DNA of 64,000 nucleotides. Source: Amphiduros pacificus. Its lineage: Eukaryota > Annelida > Polychaeta > Phyllodocida > Hesionidae. A program made the position numbers and the translations under genes. The DNA is taken from contig OX439010.1 in NCBI GenBank assembly GCA_949316495.1, positions 21,519,766-21,583,765 on the forward strand, read 5' to 3'. This document shows, in pieces, positions 21,458 through 34,596 of this stretch. Below the pieces are notes generated by a model. The model saw only the letters and a list, made by a program, of their open reading frames with translations, was not told the origin of the DNA and did no database searches. Within the stretch, counting starts at the first letter, position 1. Each line of letters starts with the position of its first letter.

Positions 21458-24400
21458 CTGCAATGACAGCAATAATTTTCAAATATTAACAAAGAGTAAG
21501 AGACAAATTGGGCAATGGAGTTCAATATATGTCACAATATAACTTTGATACTCAAATCGTGAGTCTGTTGTAAGTCTGGTAAAATCCCTGAGCATTTCTA
21601 AGAAAATTCTCAGACTCAGAAAATAATATATTTATAGTGACATTGGTTACAGCCAATTACTGCACATAGTTTGCTGAAATCACCGACCTATTATGGACCT
21701 ATATAATACCACTTTGCGTGTAAGAATTACAATGGTCAAGATAGATGAAGAGTTTTATAAAATAATATAATGTATAAATAATATAATATATTTTACAGTT
21801 TTATAGTTTTATAAAACAATTAATACTAGTATTACTGCTTGAATGACAATATATTTTAAACAGTGGCTTGTCTTAGCCTGGAATGAGTTGGGTCTCTTGA
21901 TAATGTCCCATACATAACTGATTATGCAAATGGGAGAATTTTATTGGAGATGCATTAATATATGCAGTTTATGAGAGCATATGGTGAGGTGAGCTCTACT
22001 GGGAGGACGCACTTATTTGCAGGGTGTTTATGCCAAGACTATATGGTATACAGTGTAAACAATTAGTGGCGCTCAATGCATGGTAATAGTCGGCAGAGTC
22101 TGTAGCCCGGATGATAAGCTGCTCAGCTCATATACACTATCATTACACTAATGGCAATATTCTAATTGTAATGCCCACTTGACTAATAAACAGCTTATCC
22201 GCGGTATTATTGTTCCTCCGCACCTGTAATGGCCACCACTGCGCTGCGCATTGAGCTGATCACGTGAGCAGTGCCTCCTCCCATCATGCAGTTGTGACTA
22301 GGCTTTATCGCCCATGTAATACACACATGACGAGATTAGGTCGCCTCACAATGTAAACATTGTCCATATCTCATGCTTTATTTACCAACGCATTTTCACA
22401 ATTCAATAATTTGCCCATTATTTACAGATTATGTGCCAATCACGGCGGACTCCAACTTTAGCGTCACAATTGGGACTGAATGGGGTCCAAACAATTGCGC
22501 ATTCACATGCGCTAATCAACTAGAGGTAATCCACAAACAATAGACAGAGATGGAATCGAAGAGAAACCTATTAGATGGTTATGATATCAATACGTTGTTA
22601 TAAAGTTACTGTGATTAACATCCGGGCAACTGGGCCATTAGTGTGGCATAATCTCAATAGCCAATCACGCTTCTCCGAATCTCTTACGTCAGGCTTGATT
22701 AAGTAAGCCCTCTTCATTACCTGAGAGTCCGATAAGATAAAACTGGAGCTGTGGTTTGCCAGCCTATTATCCCAGATATTTGACTCCAATTCAATAAAAC
22801 AGTCAATTAAGATAAAAGTTTTCTGCGTTAACGCAACAACCCAATAGCCAGGGCTTAGCTCATTGGCAAACGTGTACAAATCCACCATGGGAAGATGGCC
22901 ATACAAATTGGCGGGAAACGTGGCCGGCTGAAAGACAATACGATGCTGAGTGTTGGATACTGAAATAGACAGAAGCCATAGACATTTGATACAAGATTGT
23001 GGAGTGTTTCTTGGTCAAACATGGCATTTGCTCAAATGAAGAGGACCTCTTTACTGGCGGGAAAGAGATTTGGAGAAGCAGACGAGATTTATCGACAAGC
23101 GCAACTCAGGCAAGGGGAAAATTGGACAAAATTGGTTTGAAAAAGCAAGCAATGCTGGCGGGTCTGATGAGGTCTTCTTGGGGAGGGCCATTTCCTGCCA
23201 GCCAGCTGAATTGCCTATAATGAACCCCGAAAAGCCCGTTGAAAACGACGATAAAGTGTAACTTAAATTGAATTTCCGCCCGTAATTTAATTCGTTTCCA
23301 ATTTGGAGCTGTATGTGGCGAAATGATCGCCAAAGTAAATATTAATAAAGAGATACACAAAAGAGAGTGATCGACCGGCGCGCAAGTAGCGGGGACTATC
23401 TCACTTGGCACTCCGCCCTCTCTCATTGATTCCTCGGGTGCATATTTCACTGCAAAGTGAATAGCAGCAAATTGACCAATTCTCTCCCCACTGTGCTCTG
23501 ATTTAACTATATTCTAATTTGTGTATTAGGCTCGTTTCAATAGCCAATCGATCCGCCAATGTGACTAATACGGAGCAAGCCGCTTTGGGCAGTTCGCCAT
23601 TCCAACCATTCCGTTTTGTCATTCCAAATAATTTCTTAATTACGAATTTAATACAACAAATTAGGGCGTCTAATTGGGCACCACTTCTGCGGCGGTGTCA
23701 GGAGGGCCCGTAAGATGGCGCGCAATCAAGCCAGATATCGTCCGCTATTATCGTGATTATGTCAAATATCGCCACACTCGTTAGTGAACAATAAATTCAA
23801 TTACAGGGCGTTTAAACGCCATGTATCCGAGCGTTCCTTCCCGGGATTAACTCTCATCAAATTATGAAAACGCCGCGGCCATGTAATTTGTAAATTTGCC
23901 ATTGTTAGAAGTCCATTTTGGCGTCCCAAATTGATGCAAAATGGAGTTGAAGACTGTCCCAAGAATCGTGTCATTTCGCCACTTCAAGGGGCTTGTTATG
24001 TGGGCCTTTGTTGGTCGCTTCTCGTCTTCTCATTAACGTCCCTCTGTTGCTTATTTCTGTTGATACCAAATAATGGGCTTCAGAAATCGATCAGATGACT
24101 GTGTAACTAAAGATCGCATAATTGACGACATTGCTGTAAACAAGTTTAAAAGACGCACACGAATCGACCCAACTGCGAAGGGATTTAATTTGATTTTTGC
24201 CTTATTTGTAGTAAACGCCGAGCAATTATTGGCTGCAATCGATTTGCGCCAATATCAATGCCTTCGTGCTCACTTTGCTAGTTAAAGGTCCTTGTTATGA
24301 CCAAATCGAATTTTGATTTACATCCATTAGCATAATCGGCCAAAATTACTCCTATTACATAGGACAGTGAGGCGAAAACTGTAGACGAAATTGATACAAG

Positions 24401-27400
24401 AAAACAAGTCCCTGGGTAACTCGGCAATTTCACACCTCTGAGCTCAGGGATCCCAGATGTAAAGTGGCACGCACTTTAAAAAAAAATATTTTGGCAAAAT
24501 AAAAATAAGCATGCCCTTTGTGGGTTAATGGAAATATTTCAGATATCCCTGGTCACATCTAGGATTTACATTCCAGGATACATTAACATGTATAGGATAT
24601 CTGACTACGGTTCAGGGTTTCCATCTGGGATTGATATAGAATCTCTCTGATTCAGGGTTTCCATCTGGGATTGATATAGAATCTCTCTGACTATAGGGTT
24701 TCCATCTGGGATTGATATAGAATCTCTCTGATTCAGGGTTTCCATTTGGGATTGATATAGAATCTCTCTGACTATAGGGTTTCCATCTGGGATTGATATA
24801 GAATCTCTCTGATTCAGGGTTTCCATCTGGGATTGATATAGAATCTCTCTGACTATAGGGTTTCCATCTGGGATTGATATAGAATCTCTGTAATTCAGGG
24901 TTTCCATCTGGGATTGATATAGAATCTCTCTGATTCAGGGTTTCCATCTAGGATTGATATAGAATCTCTCTGACTATAGGGTTTCCATCTGGGATTGATA
25001 TAGAATCTCTCTGACTATAGGGTTTCCATCTGGGATTGATATAGAATCTCTCTGACTATAGGGTTTCCATCTGGGATTGATATAGAATCTCTCTGATTCA
25101 GGGTTTCCATCTGGGATTGATATAGAATCTCTCTGACTATAGGGTTTCCATCTGGGATTGATATAGAATCTCTGTAATTCAGGGTTTCCATCTGGGATTG
25201 ATATAGAATCTCTCTGATTCAGGGTTTCCATCTAGGATTGATATAGAATCTCTCTGACTATAGGGTTTCCATCTGGGATTGATATAGAATCTCTCTGACT
25301 ATAGGGTTTCCATCTGGGATTGATATAGAATCTCTCTGACTATAGGGTTTCTATCTGGGATAGATGTAGGATCTCTCTTCTTCGTTCCATTAACAGTTTT
25401 TCTGTAATTTTCTTTCATAGTCTCACATTAAATGTAAATAAGAATTACAGCAAAGAGAATTAGACTTAAAACATAAGTAATGAGTGCAGAAACATTTAAT
25501 AGATGAGTAACTAATTCAGAGTAAGACATTAAATAATGCAAGTAATGAGTGAGGACAGAATGATTTTATTTGCAGCTTGTTTTTGTCTGTCGCGGAAAGT
25601 ACCTGTATACACATGGGAAACCAATTTATCCACCAGCTTCTAAAATGCTCATACTGAAAAAAAATAGAAGAAAGGCACGTAACTCACAAAAAATATGTCC
25701 ATTTAAAGTTGGCTTTGGCGTAATAAGAAAGGCCCCAGTAAATAGGTCGTGAATAAAAGATGAAATAAATATGATAATTGTGCATGCCCTCGTTCTCCAG
25801 ATGGAGCCACATGTCCTATAAGACGTGAATACGGCGGAGCAGGCCAGCTCTCCCAGTGATACCGCGCAATTAGCCTAATCGAGTAGAAGTTAATTGTGTT
25901 AGGGACAATACAACAACATTCTTTTATTGCTTCAGTGAGCGAGAAAGCACGCAAAATGTTGAAGCGCTATGACGCTAATTATACGGTACAGAGGGTCATG
26001 GTTCCAGACAAAATTTGGAGACCAATTATGGGAAAAGATATAGACGTCAAATGTTGCTATATATGTCTTAAAAATTGTCTATCTAAAACAATAATGACAA
26101 TATGACATGTTTCTATATTAACCCAAACAGATATATTCTTTAAAAAATAAAAATATCTGTGGATGCACATAAATTGCACCCCCTTTTTATGCTTGGGTTT
26201 CTTCTTTGACAAAGAGATCCAATATGAATTGAAATGCTATCAAATCATTAGCGATGTCTACCCCATAATGGGCCTTCCTTAATGAGCAAATTTGTCAGCA
26301 ATTGGCAAAGAATTGGCCAATAAACTATATGTAATGTTTCACTGGCATCATGACTGGAAAAAAAAGGCCCACCGCTGAAAGTACGTCGATTGTAGATGAT
26401 AGTTACAAATCTTCTTTTTACACAAAAACGCCTTCAAAGCAGGGGCTTCACATTTATGGCAATTGACGTAAAATCCTTAATGACCACGTTCAATTACATG
26501 AATTTCATCGCATGTTGCAGATCATTATGAGGTTACATGCAGGTCCTTATGATTAACATGTATTTGTATTTAACTTTAATTGGTGGTATGCTCATATCTT
26601 GTTCAGAAAGCAAGTATATATAACTCATGTCCAATAGAATGGCTTTTGGCCTCCTGAATGTTTGTACTCTTCCACATTGAAATATAGGCTGAAATATACC
26701 AAGGTAATAGAAAATGTTGCTCTCTGTTAAAGTAGCTGGTATTACATTCTGAAGACATCAGCATTTTTAAAGGGTAAATATTGTTCTCTTTGAGAATATT
26801 GGTTAGGAATTGATATTGGCAAGCATTGCTGTCACAAAGGTTATATTCTTGGATTTATCTAATTTATTACAGTAATTGATATATTTTTCCCAGAAAAAGT
26901 GAAATTATTACACTTAACTTTAATGTTATAAATAAATTGATTTATATAACTTTATATAAATTTATATAACTTATATAACTTTAATTGGGAACATATTTTT
27001 CTTCAAAAGGTTTACTTTTAACATGTATTTCGATAGGTATTCTTATTCTTACACCTTAAACAACTATCATTAAGTATATAAAATAAGTATTATAGCCATT
27101 GCACATCTGGATGAGATCCAATTTGAACATCATTACTTGCATAAATATAGTTGGTAAACTAGCGTTAATTATTATTATCAATTATTCCTTTTGTAGCCGA
27201 GTTACACTCATTATCGTTAATGGTCATCGTGTCTTGGTGATTACATTTGGATTTTTTAACACAAGCTTCAGTTGCGGATGACAAATTAAAAGAGCAGAAT
27301 ATTTTGGGTGGACAAATTGATTTTCCCGGAAATAGATATGTTTATATATCTGAGAAAAATACTTATATAATTTGACTAAAATAATCTTATCAGACGTGTC

Positions 27401-30400
27401 ATATTTTATTATGTATAAATCGTGACAGAATTTTACCATAATTCCCACGAATGCCAGAATTGTGACAAAAATAAAACAGATAGTAAAAAAGGGAGATATT
27501 ATCATAAACATATATTCCTTGTCGGTTTGAGTCATATAATATAAATGTATGGAAAATAGATTAAACGTGCAAATATGATCGACCAAAAAAACTTTATTAT
27601 TTACTTGAAAAGAGTTCTATGACATCTCACAATCAAAAATTGAACTCGAGTTCACATCATAATCCCTACCTGGGCAAAGGGTCCAAGTTCCAAATAATTG
27701 GGGAAATGCTAAGCTGAAATGTGCTTTACTTAGTACTTGAGATAAAGACATCAAACACCATTATGAATGCTGGTTATATCTGTCATGTCGGCCTATTAAA
27801 CTTTATGAGATGGCTTTATTCCGCCCTTGTACGGCACCAAAATAAGTTGTTTAGTAGCTGCGCGTCAATGAATAGCCCCAATTTGCTCAATAACACTTCT
27901 AAATTCCAAAAGCATCTTAGTTTACCCTAAATATGTTCAGTCTTCCTATAAGTTTAAGGAAACTGAAGAGGGTGGTCCTTTATTGGTGAATGAATACAAA
28001 GCGCCAGTTCAAGTATCCAGTATCAGCTGCAAATTAGACAGATACTTCCACCAGAACGACACCCACTTCTCCCCCTTATCCTTCACCCCCTGACTGACAC
28101 AACATCTCCTCTCATCTCACACCCTCCCTTCACCATCCTATATTAAAATTGGTAATTTTGATGTGTTTTTTTTTCATTCTGTTTCTGATATTAACAAATG
28201 TGTATAGCTGGGCCCACCTGGGGTATTTATTACTTAAAAAGTGCATTCAATATATCGGTGTACAGCCTGGTATGGTCTAGCGTCGCTGTGTGTGGGTTAT
28301 CCTTAGATGCCTAACCTGTCCTCTTAAGGTACTTATTATTTGAGCATCTTTGATTAATGACTAAAATACCAGCTAGTTAGAGAGTTATGGCACAACAGAG
28401 ACCACTCTTAAAGGGTTAATAAAAGATCAAGCGGCTCTCCACTTGATCAACCTTTTTATCTAATCAAATCCCTCATTATTGTCAAGAAAAAGGAGAGAGT
28501 TTAGATCTTTAACACGAGTGTTAAAATAGCAGCTGTTCGGTATTCTATTAATGGCTTTGAGGGTCACTAATAAGCAGTTAATGTGTTAATATACATCTGC
28601 TTCCGTCTCCAGGGAAAATATAGGGGTGGGCATGACAATTTCCCTTTAATAAGCCACGATTGTCCATTTCCATCTGCCCCGCCAACTTATCGTTCAATAG
28701 CAGTTGATTTCCACTTATGAAGCTTTTGTTCTGCTAATTTTAGTACCCTTATATACCTAATTAGCTGTTCTCTAAATCAGCCATTGTTTCCTAGTTTTGC
28801 AAAACGTTGTAAACAAAGGCTTGTGGTTTTGATCCCATCAAGAGAAAACACACTAAAGGTATTTAATCCAACCTGGTTTAAATTAGATTCAGACATAAAA
28901 CATTTTATCTATTTTAGTTTAACACTAAAACAGTGAGTGGTATGAAAATCGGTGTTTGACTTAACAGTTAGTTATTTTGGTTACTGATTTGTCAGAGTGT
29001 TAGCACCCATTATAAGCACATTTACTTGCCGTTACAGCGCTAAACATTAGTAACTTTGGCTGATCTCGATTGCAAGAATAATAAAGGCTTTTGACTTTGA
29101 CTCACAAGTAATGGGTGAGCAAATAGGACTTTCCACACCTCTGATATTGTGCAAATTTGTAACCAAATGGTGGGTATTTGCCTAGTTATTTGTTAGTGAG
29201 ATTTGTGGACAGGGCAGGAAATGCACTCCATCCCGCCGCGGAGGTAGCAAACAAAGTGCAACACACACCTGTGTCAATTTCAAGCCAGATTCGGTGCCTT
29301 GAATCAGCAACCAAAATATTTAGCGGGTCTCTACCGTGAACCAGAGTGGTTAAGTGTCAAGCAGGATTTTCACCAATTGACAATCAAATATCCATTTAGC
29401 CCAAATTACTTTTAACAACCTGTCACTTAGTGTTTGGTTTTCAGTATTTGCTCGCTGTGGGGATATGTATATTTACACATTTGAAACAGCCCTTTATTTG
29501 TATTGTCCTCACTCCTTTCCGATTTTATGTTAAAATTTATTAACTACATTTGGGTTGTCTCAGTATAAATCATTATTTGCCTACATTTGTGTTACATATG
29601 TAGCCAATTACATACCATTTTACTTTGCTTTACAGTGATCAAAGTGAATATCTATTTTTATGTGCTATAAATGAACATCATTATGTAACATTGTGTATGT
29701 ACCATCTTCTTTTCATGTGGGAAGTTTATAGGTGTATATGTATTCATCATATTATCCTTATCTGCATATTTTCACAACTGAGTACAATTCGCACCCGACT
29801 AATGGAAAAGAAAACTAGCTTTGCGCGAGTCCCCAAACAGTAGATAAGTTAATAGCAATTACATAGTCCATGCTACGATACAGACACATAAATGTCAATC
29901 ACCAAGGATTTATCTCAATCAATCCTATCTGACATTTTACAGTATTAAAGAATTACCTCAGTCTTATCTCAGTATATTTTAATCAAAGTTCATTTTAACC
30001 GGTGCGATTGTCAGAAGCACGGGATACAGTCACCCGCTATTGGAATGCATTTGCCAACTCCAGGCTTTCCCTGTCGCTCTCCCGGGTGATGGAACAGCGG
30101 CAGCTGTCAATTTTAATTGTTTTGTTAACTTGGTACATCGTTCTTGGTGATAAACATATCTATTTTGACATAAGTCAATCACCATATTGGATAATCGCTT
30201 TGTTTTCAAATTGATCATCTGATATTCAGGTATTATCGCTATCAATATGTGGTCTTCTACTCTTTAAGAGGGGGAAGACCGGATTTGGGAACCGCTCCTG
30301 AAGTTTTATATATTGCATTTTGATTTCGTTTGAAATTCATGTCCTTTTAATATTAATTAACATGAGATGGAATTTTAATTTGTAATTCTTTTTTAGCTGT

Positions 30401-32315
30401 AAAGCAGGGGGTCTGTCGTGTAATGGATTTAATAAACTTTTCAACGGAAGAAGATTGGCTTTATCAGTAATCAGAGACGAGTTGATTCTAACTTCGTGTC
30501 ATTCTTGTTAAACTACGGAAGAAGATTGATTCTATCAGTAATCAGAGACGAGTTCATTCTAACTTCGTGTCATTCTTATTAAACTAATAAATATGAAGTG
30601 GTCATTTACCTGCACTCTGGCTTCACTCAGATCCAGCCTTAACGCCAGCTCCTCTCTGGTAAACACGTCGGGATACTGTGTTTTTTCAAAGGCTCTCTCC
30701 AGCTGATGGAGCTGGTAGGTGGTGAAGGTGGTGCGGCTGCGGCGAATCTTACGGGGCTGCTTCTCCGACCCGTCCGGAGACCCTTCCCCGAGGTCCGAAC
30801 CCTTGTCGTCCGCCACGTCGTCAGCGCCCCGTGAGTCATCCAGATTGTCGCCGGACTCTCGGGGATGACCGACCGGGGACCCTCGGTCAGAACCTGACAG
30901 CGGAAAACATGTATATTAATTATGATTTGTAATCCAATGGCAAAATATGCCCCAATATGGCCAATACACTGTACATAAAATGAACATTCATAATCGACAT
31001 TATAAAAATATATAAGATTTTGTCATAACGAATATGCATCTGCCCATCTATAATATTAGTCCAGGCGACACCTTGAAAGTAATATACTCTATCAAATATC
31101 AATGTAAAATGAAATGGATAATTTCTTTATTTTAGGTTTTTTTTGGACATCAGGAATCTCGAAGGACTAACATAAACGTACGTAGTCCTGTTCACAAGAA
31201 AATGTATTTTTTGACACAATAATATAACTCAAGGTAATTGAATTACTCTAATTTTATGTCAAAAGATTTTACAGCTAATCCATCACTCTTTGTGTGAATA
31301 ATCCATTCCACAGGATTGCATCTGATATCGCATTTAATCACAGATTTTATGAATTGCATATCTATTTATTTCATGATTAAGTCAAGTGACCTCACTCCAC
31401 AATCGCAATATTCATTTTTGCTCTTTGTTTCCAAGACAAAAGGATTGTAGGTGAAATTTGTAAAGCAACGGAACGTGTCAATTATTGCTATTGAAATCAA
31501 TGACTCGGTAGTAGTTGATATCAAATATGAAATAGGCTCGATTAAGTTCATGAAAAAGATCTGCGAACAAAATACACGCGTACAAAGTATTACAACGTGA
31601 ATGTTACCATGGCGTGATGGGTTTAATTTTTAGCCAGGATTTAGTCAATTAATCCTCATCAAGCAATAGACTGGGACAATGACAACACGTTACAGGCACC
31701 TGACAGAGGACGCGAAATGACATGCGATAGATACAACAATGGGCGCGGTGCAATCCAAATTAAAATATACAGGTCTTTGGTGCCTGCAAATCATTTGTGA
31801 CCAAATACGTTAACATGTTATATTTGGTCCATAGACATTATGTTTTCTCGTGACCTCTAGATTATTACTATTTTCTGTCACAAGAGAAGAAATAGAAATT
31901 CTAATATAATACATGTTATATTAATGTGGATATGTTGAATATTTTAGATAATAACTAAAGAAAAAAAATATATATCACGTTTCACTTTCAGGCGTGATAG
32001 GATGAATATGCAAGGTTTAGAATGAAAGTATTCATTGAGAAAGTGTAGTGGCTTAGAGCCCGATATGGAGCAATGCCTACCGTGCTCTGTGCCGACCTCA
32101 TCCACCTCGTCCTCCCGGACCGGCACCGAGTTAGTACACTGGGAACTCGGCTTGCTCTTGTTGACGATATCTCCCAGGATGCTGTCGATACTGTAAGACT
32201 TGGGCCGGCTATTCGGCACGACGATCCCGGGGGCTTGGTGCGGTCCCCCCGCCAGCATGGGACTCACTGTGGGATTGCGGACTTCTCCCATAATTTGACT
32301 TCTACTTTCTTCCAT
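20885..32315 (-). CDS. hbn: homeobrain homeobox transcription factor (three coding exons, 363 aa)
   Basis: This is a paired-like (PRD-class, no paired domain) nuclear transcription factor; homeobrain is expressed in the anterior brain in other animals. The exons are 32315-32081, 30893-30610 and 21457-20885, joining in phases 1 and 0 with GT-AG ends. Residues 41-48 (YSIDSILG) form an octapeptide/eh1 repressor motif. Residues 128-187 form the homeodomain, containing [20 protein letters not shown] and [14 protein letters not shown] with Gln50. Residues 332-347 carry the OAR motif ([14 protein letters not shown]). The intron between homeodomain positions 46 and 47 is typical of the class. The sequence RRSRTTFT.(Y/F)[33 protein letters not shown] fits homeobrain better than Arx, Rax or Alx. 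The start has a good context (GCCATGG); 14 more in-frame codons lie upstream. Confidence 0.93.
22200..24300. promoter_or_regulatory. regulatory-looking block in hbn intron 2
   Basis: This ~2-kb stretch begins ~0.75 kb inside the intron. It is GC-richer than the neighbouring intron, free of recognisable repeats, and dense in CAATTA/AATTG homeodomain-type words, CCAAT boxes and TGATTG words. It includes the perfect 14-bp palindrome GGCGTTTAAACGCC at 23807-23820. This texture is usual for developmental enhancers, but no alignment was available, so it is an inference from composition. Confidence 0.35.
24604..25372. repeat. 40/41-bp minisatellite in hbn intron 2
   Basis: About 19 copies of a unit containing TTTCCATCTGGGATTGATAT and AGAATCTCTCTG, in two forms: one joined by ATTCAGGG (40 bp) and one by ACTATAGGG (41 bp). 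The two forms alternate in blocks. A ~240-bp segment with a rare AGAATCTCTGTAATTCAG junction occurs twice (about 24885 and 25165), showing block duplication. Confidence 0.96.
25373..30443. other. hbn intron 2, remaining part
   Basis: No exon was recognised. Sub-stretches at about 25780-26010, 26200-26540, 28360-28800 and 29000-29440 have the GC-richer, ATTA/CAAT-rich look of possible enhancers. About 26880-27100 is very AT-rich simple sequence. Confidence 0.3.
30444..30585. repeat. 71-bp tandem duplication next to hbn exon 2 donor
   Basis: Two 71-bp units, starting ACGGAAGAAGATTG at 30444 and 30515, differ at only a few bases. They end 24 bp before the hbn exon 2 donor, inside intron 2. Confidence 0.92.
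30610..30893 (-). CDS. hbn: hbn coding exon 2 (homeodomain helices 1-2 and start of helix 3)
   Basis: It encodes an acidic linker (residues 79-127, rich in Asp, Gly and Ser) and homeodomain positions 1-46. The acceptor is CCGCTGTCAG before 30893; the donor GTAAAT begins at 30609. The frame joins exon 1 in phase 1 (a Gly codon) and exon 3 in phase 0. Confidence 0.94.
32081..32315 (-). CDS. hbn: hbn coding exon 1
   Basis: It encodes residues 1-78 plus one base of codon 79. It starts [12 protein letters not shown] and holds the octapeptide YSIDSILG, which can recruit Groucho-type co-repressors in related proteins. The donor GTAGGC begins at 32080. An acceptor-like TTTTAG lies just upstream of the Met, so a 5' UTR intron is possible. 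Confidence 0.88.
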
Positions 32316-33290
32316 GGCAGATGCCACTAAAATACCAATTTCACTTACAAGTGTCAATTTGCTCTGGTATCAGGTGTTCTGCTTCTTTTCAAGGACGGGA
32401 ATCTTTACAAAACTTGTCCCACTTCTCCATGCATTAGATTCATCCAGTAAACCATCAAGTGTCTAGTTTGTATTAAGTTGTCAATTCAGCCCAGGGTCAG
32501 ATCTGCTATACATTATAGTGCCTATTTCAAAGTGTATATTGTGTGTGATATGAACACGGGAAAAGTACACTGTTTCTTCCCTGTTAAAGAATTCCTGACT
32601 GAGATCATTTGAGTCAACGCTGCTTGCTTTCTCCGCGTTAAATACACCAGTGCTCTAATTTAATTATCGGTCAATTTGTCAGTGACAGAAATCAGCATCA
32701 TTTGTTTGCGATATACAAGCCATGTCACTGACACGCGATCTGATTGGCTGGCAGCGACGAGCCACTGACAAAGGAGTCCGTGATTGGCAGCTGCGATGAG
32801 GCCCAGTACCGCCCCCTTGCGGCGATAAAGTTCCCCACATTCATTCTCCACCACTACGATTGCAAAGCTTACAACAACTTGGGTGGAGCTTGAGTCTATC
32901 GTAAACTCCACATTCATCACAAATGGACCAGAGATGCAATTGAGATACATAGAGTGAGTGTATTCAATTTGAGCTGAGTTTAACAAAGAGGCCCAGTGGT
33001 TCACTTTGGGGATATCATTAATATAAGCCTTTAGTTCCTGCATGACTGACACAGCGTCCATTGTATGCTTTTGTTACCTCCTCCAAACCCTTTCATTTGC
33101 GATTATTTACCCTTCCGTTGCTAATTACAGAATTAAAAGAGCCAAATTGTGGAAAATCTTGCAATTCTTTCTGTCTCATTTCAGTTTAGACGAGGCAGTA
33201 AACCGACCGCGACACATACACCATTTTGTGTTAATTTTCATGTTGATTTCCATGGAATGCGTGTTTCAAGTGTCTATTTGAATACATGAG
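32316..33290. promoter_or_regulatory. 5' flank of hbn, probable promoter/5' UTR region
   Basis: This region lies directly upstream of the hbn start codon. No clear TATA box was seen. It holds a CTCF-like site (32809-32822) and ATTGG/CCAAT words near 32740-32790. A 133-codon minus-strand frame (33061-32660) shows no domain and is taken as chance. Confidence 0.4.
32809..32822 (-). promoter_or_regulatory. CTCF-like binding site upstream of hbn
   Basis: The minus strand reads CCGCAAGGGGGCGG, matching 12 of 14 positions of the CTCF core. It is about 0.5 kb upstream of the hbn start codon. Confidence 0.35.
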
Positions 33291-34580
33291 CTGAACAGGC
33301 ACCCCCTTCATGAGAGTACCATCCCGCCCCTACTCAGCCGGCGAGGATACCCGCTTCTTTCACGCTAATATAGCGATAGGAGATCACAACATTGTTACCT
33401 GAGCCAAGCAGGGGAAAGCTTTCCACTGAGGTTAACTAAACGTGTCCCTCTCCCTCCAAGCGAGCGTAATCGCCGTCATTATGTGTGCCGTAAGCTCATT
33501 TCACAATTTGGCGGAACTTTAGTAAATACATTCTTTGTTGACTGTGAGTCAAAGTTGCCCTCCCTTCTCATCAAAGCCGGGGGATGACTATGAGGCGGGG
33601 TCGGGGGAAATACAAACCTTGAGCGCCCCACGCCAACCTTCCCAACACGTCCTTAACAATCACATCCCATACATCTGCGAGGCTTTGACCAATTCAATTT
33701 ATCCTAATGGAGATTATGACATTATCATATGTCAATCATTAAGGGAAGCATTTCCTAATGTTCTATTCCATGGGACCATTTATACTCAATTCTTTGCATG
33801 TTAAAATTTGATGTTTTTCGAGGATATCATTCATTTTGCTCCTCTATGGCACAGTTTTTCTTTCTTACAACTTGATTTGTTGCTGGTCCATATTTGTTCA
33901 AATATATCTTACATAAAGTCCCTCTTTTTCTTAATTATGCATTGTGTATCTTTGAACGGAAGTGCTATGAATTTCATTAAACTCTAGAAGTCATTAACAT
34001 GGGACACAGAAGCTCTTGGTGTTATCAGAATAGGACATTGGAATTCCAGTTATCAGAGTGTCACATATGACATCAAACTTTTTATCCATTTGATTGGTTT
34101 AAAATGTTTTTTTTTATTCGCAATTTAAAGACAACTTTACAGCTATATAAAGTTCTGATACATTTGATTGTGATTTGTTCATAAAACCTCATGTAACAGG
34201 AAAGGAGGGTCGTTTATTATATGAAAATGTCCCTCGAATGAAACTCATGGTGCGGTATAACAGCTGATTCAACTGAGTACTCCAACCTGTTTATTGGTCA
34301 GAGAATCCAATAGTTATAAAACTCCATGAATATCCCAGCATAATGCACACAAGAAATGAACAAAAAACAATATCATGAAGGCAAACAATTTAGACAAATT
34401 AAGTAAATCCATGTCTATAAAAATGCAACTACAACTCTATTCCACAAATTTTGAACAAATCATGAATGTCTTGTCCTAGCTGGTACTAACATTTGACAAT
34501 ACTTTATTAATGATACTCTGAAGCTGCTCTTTTGATCCAAGGAGGCTCATCATGCATATGGGACAGTATTACTGTATCGA
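33291..34580. other. hbn upstream non-coding DNA
   Basis: About 33300-33800 is GC-richer with ATTA and CAAT words and could be regulatory. The rest is AT-rich and unassigned. Confidence 0.3.
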
Positions 34581-34596
34581 TGTCCGGCCAATCTTA

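Noticed and set aside
20905-21542. Plus-strand frames of 60-93 codons
   Set aside because: They are shadows antisense to GC-rich hbn exon 3.
24605-25231. Minus-strand frames of 85-111 codons
   Set aside because: They come from the 40/41-bp minisatellite in hbn intron 2; different frames give the same peptide.
27224-27586. 120-codon hydrophobic minus-strand frame
   Set aside because: It is inside hbn intron 2, AT-rich, with no recognisable membrane-protein family.
30559-30816. Arx or aristaless identity for the homeodomain
   Set aside because: Arx-type domains have [21 protein letters not shown]; here it is [20 protein letters not shown], the homeobrain pattern.
32660-33061. 133-codon minus-strand frame upstream of hbn
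   Set aside because: No domain, no splice link to hbn in a usable phase was found, and it lies in the expected promoter region.
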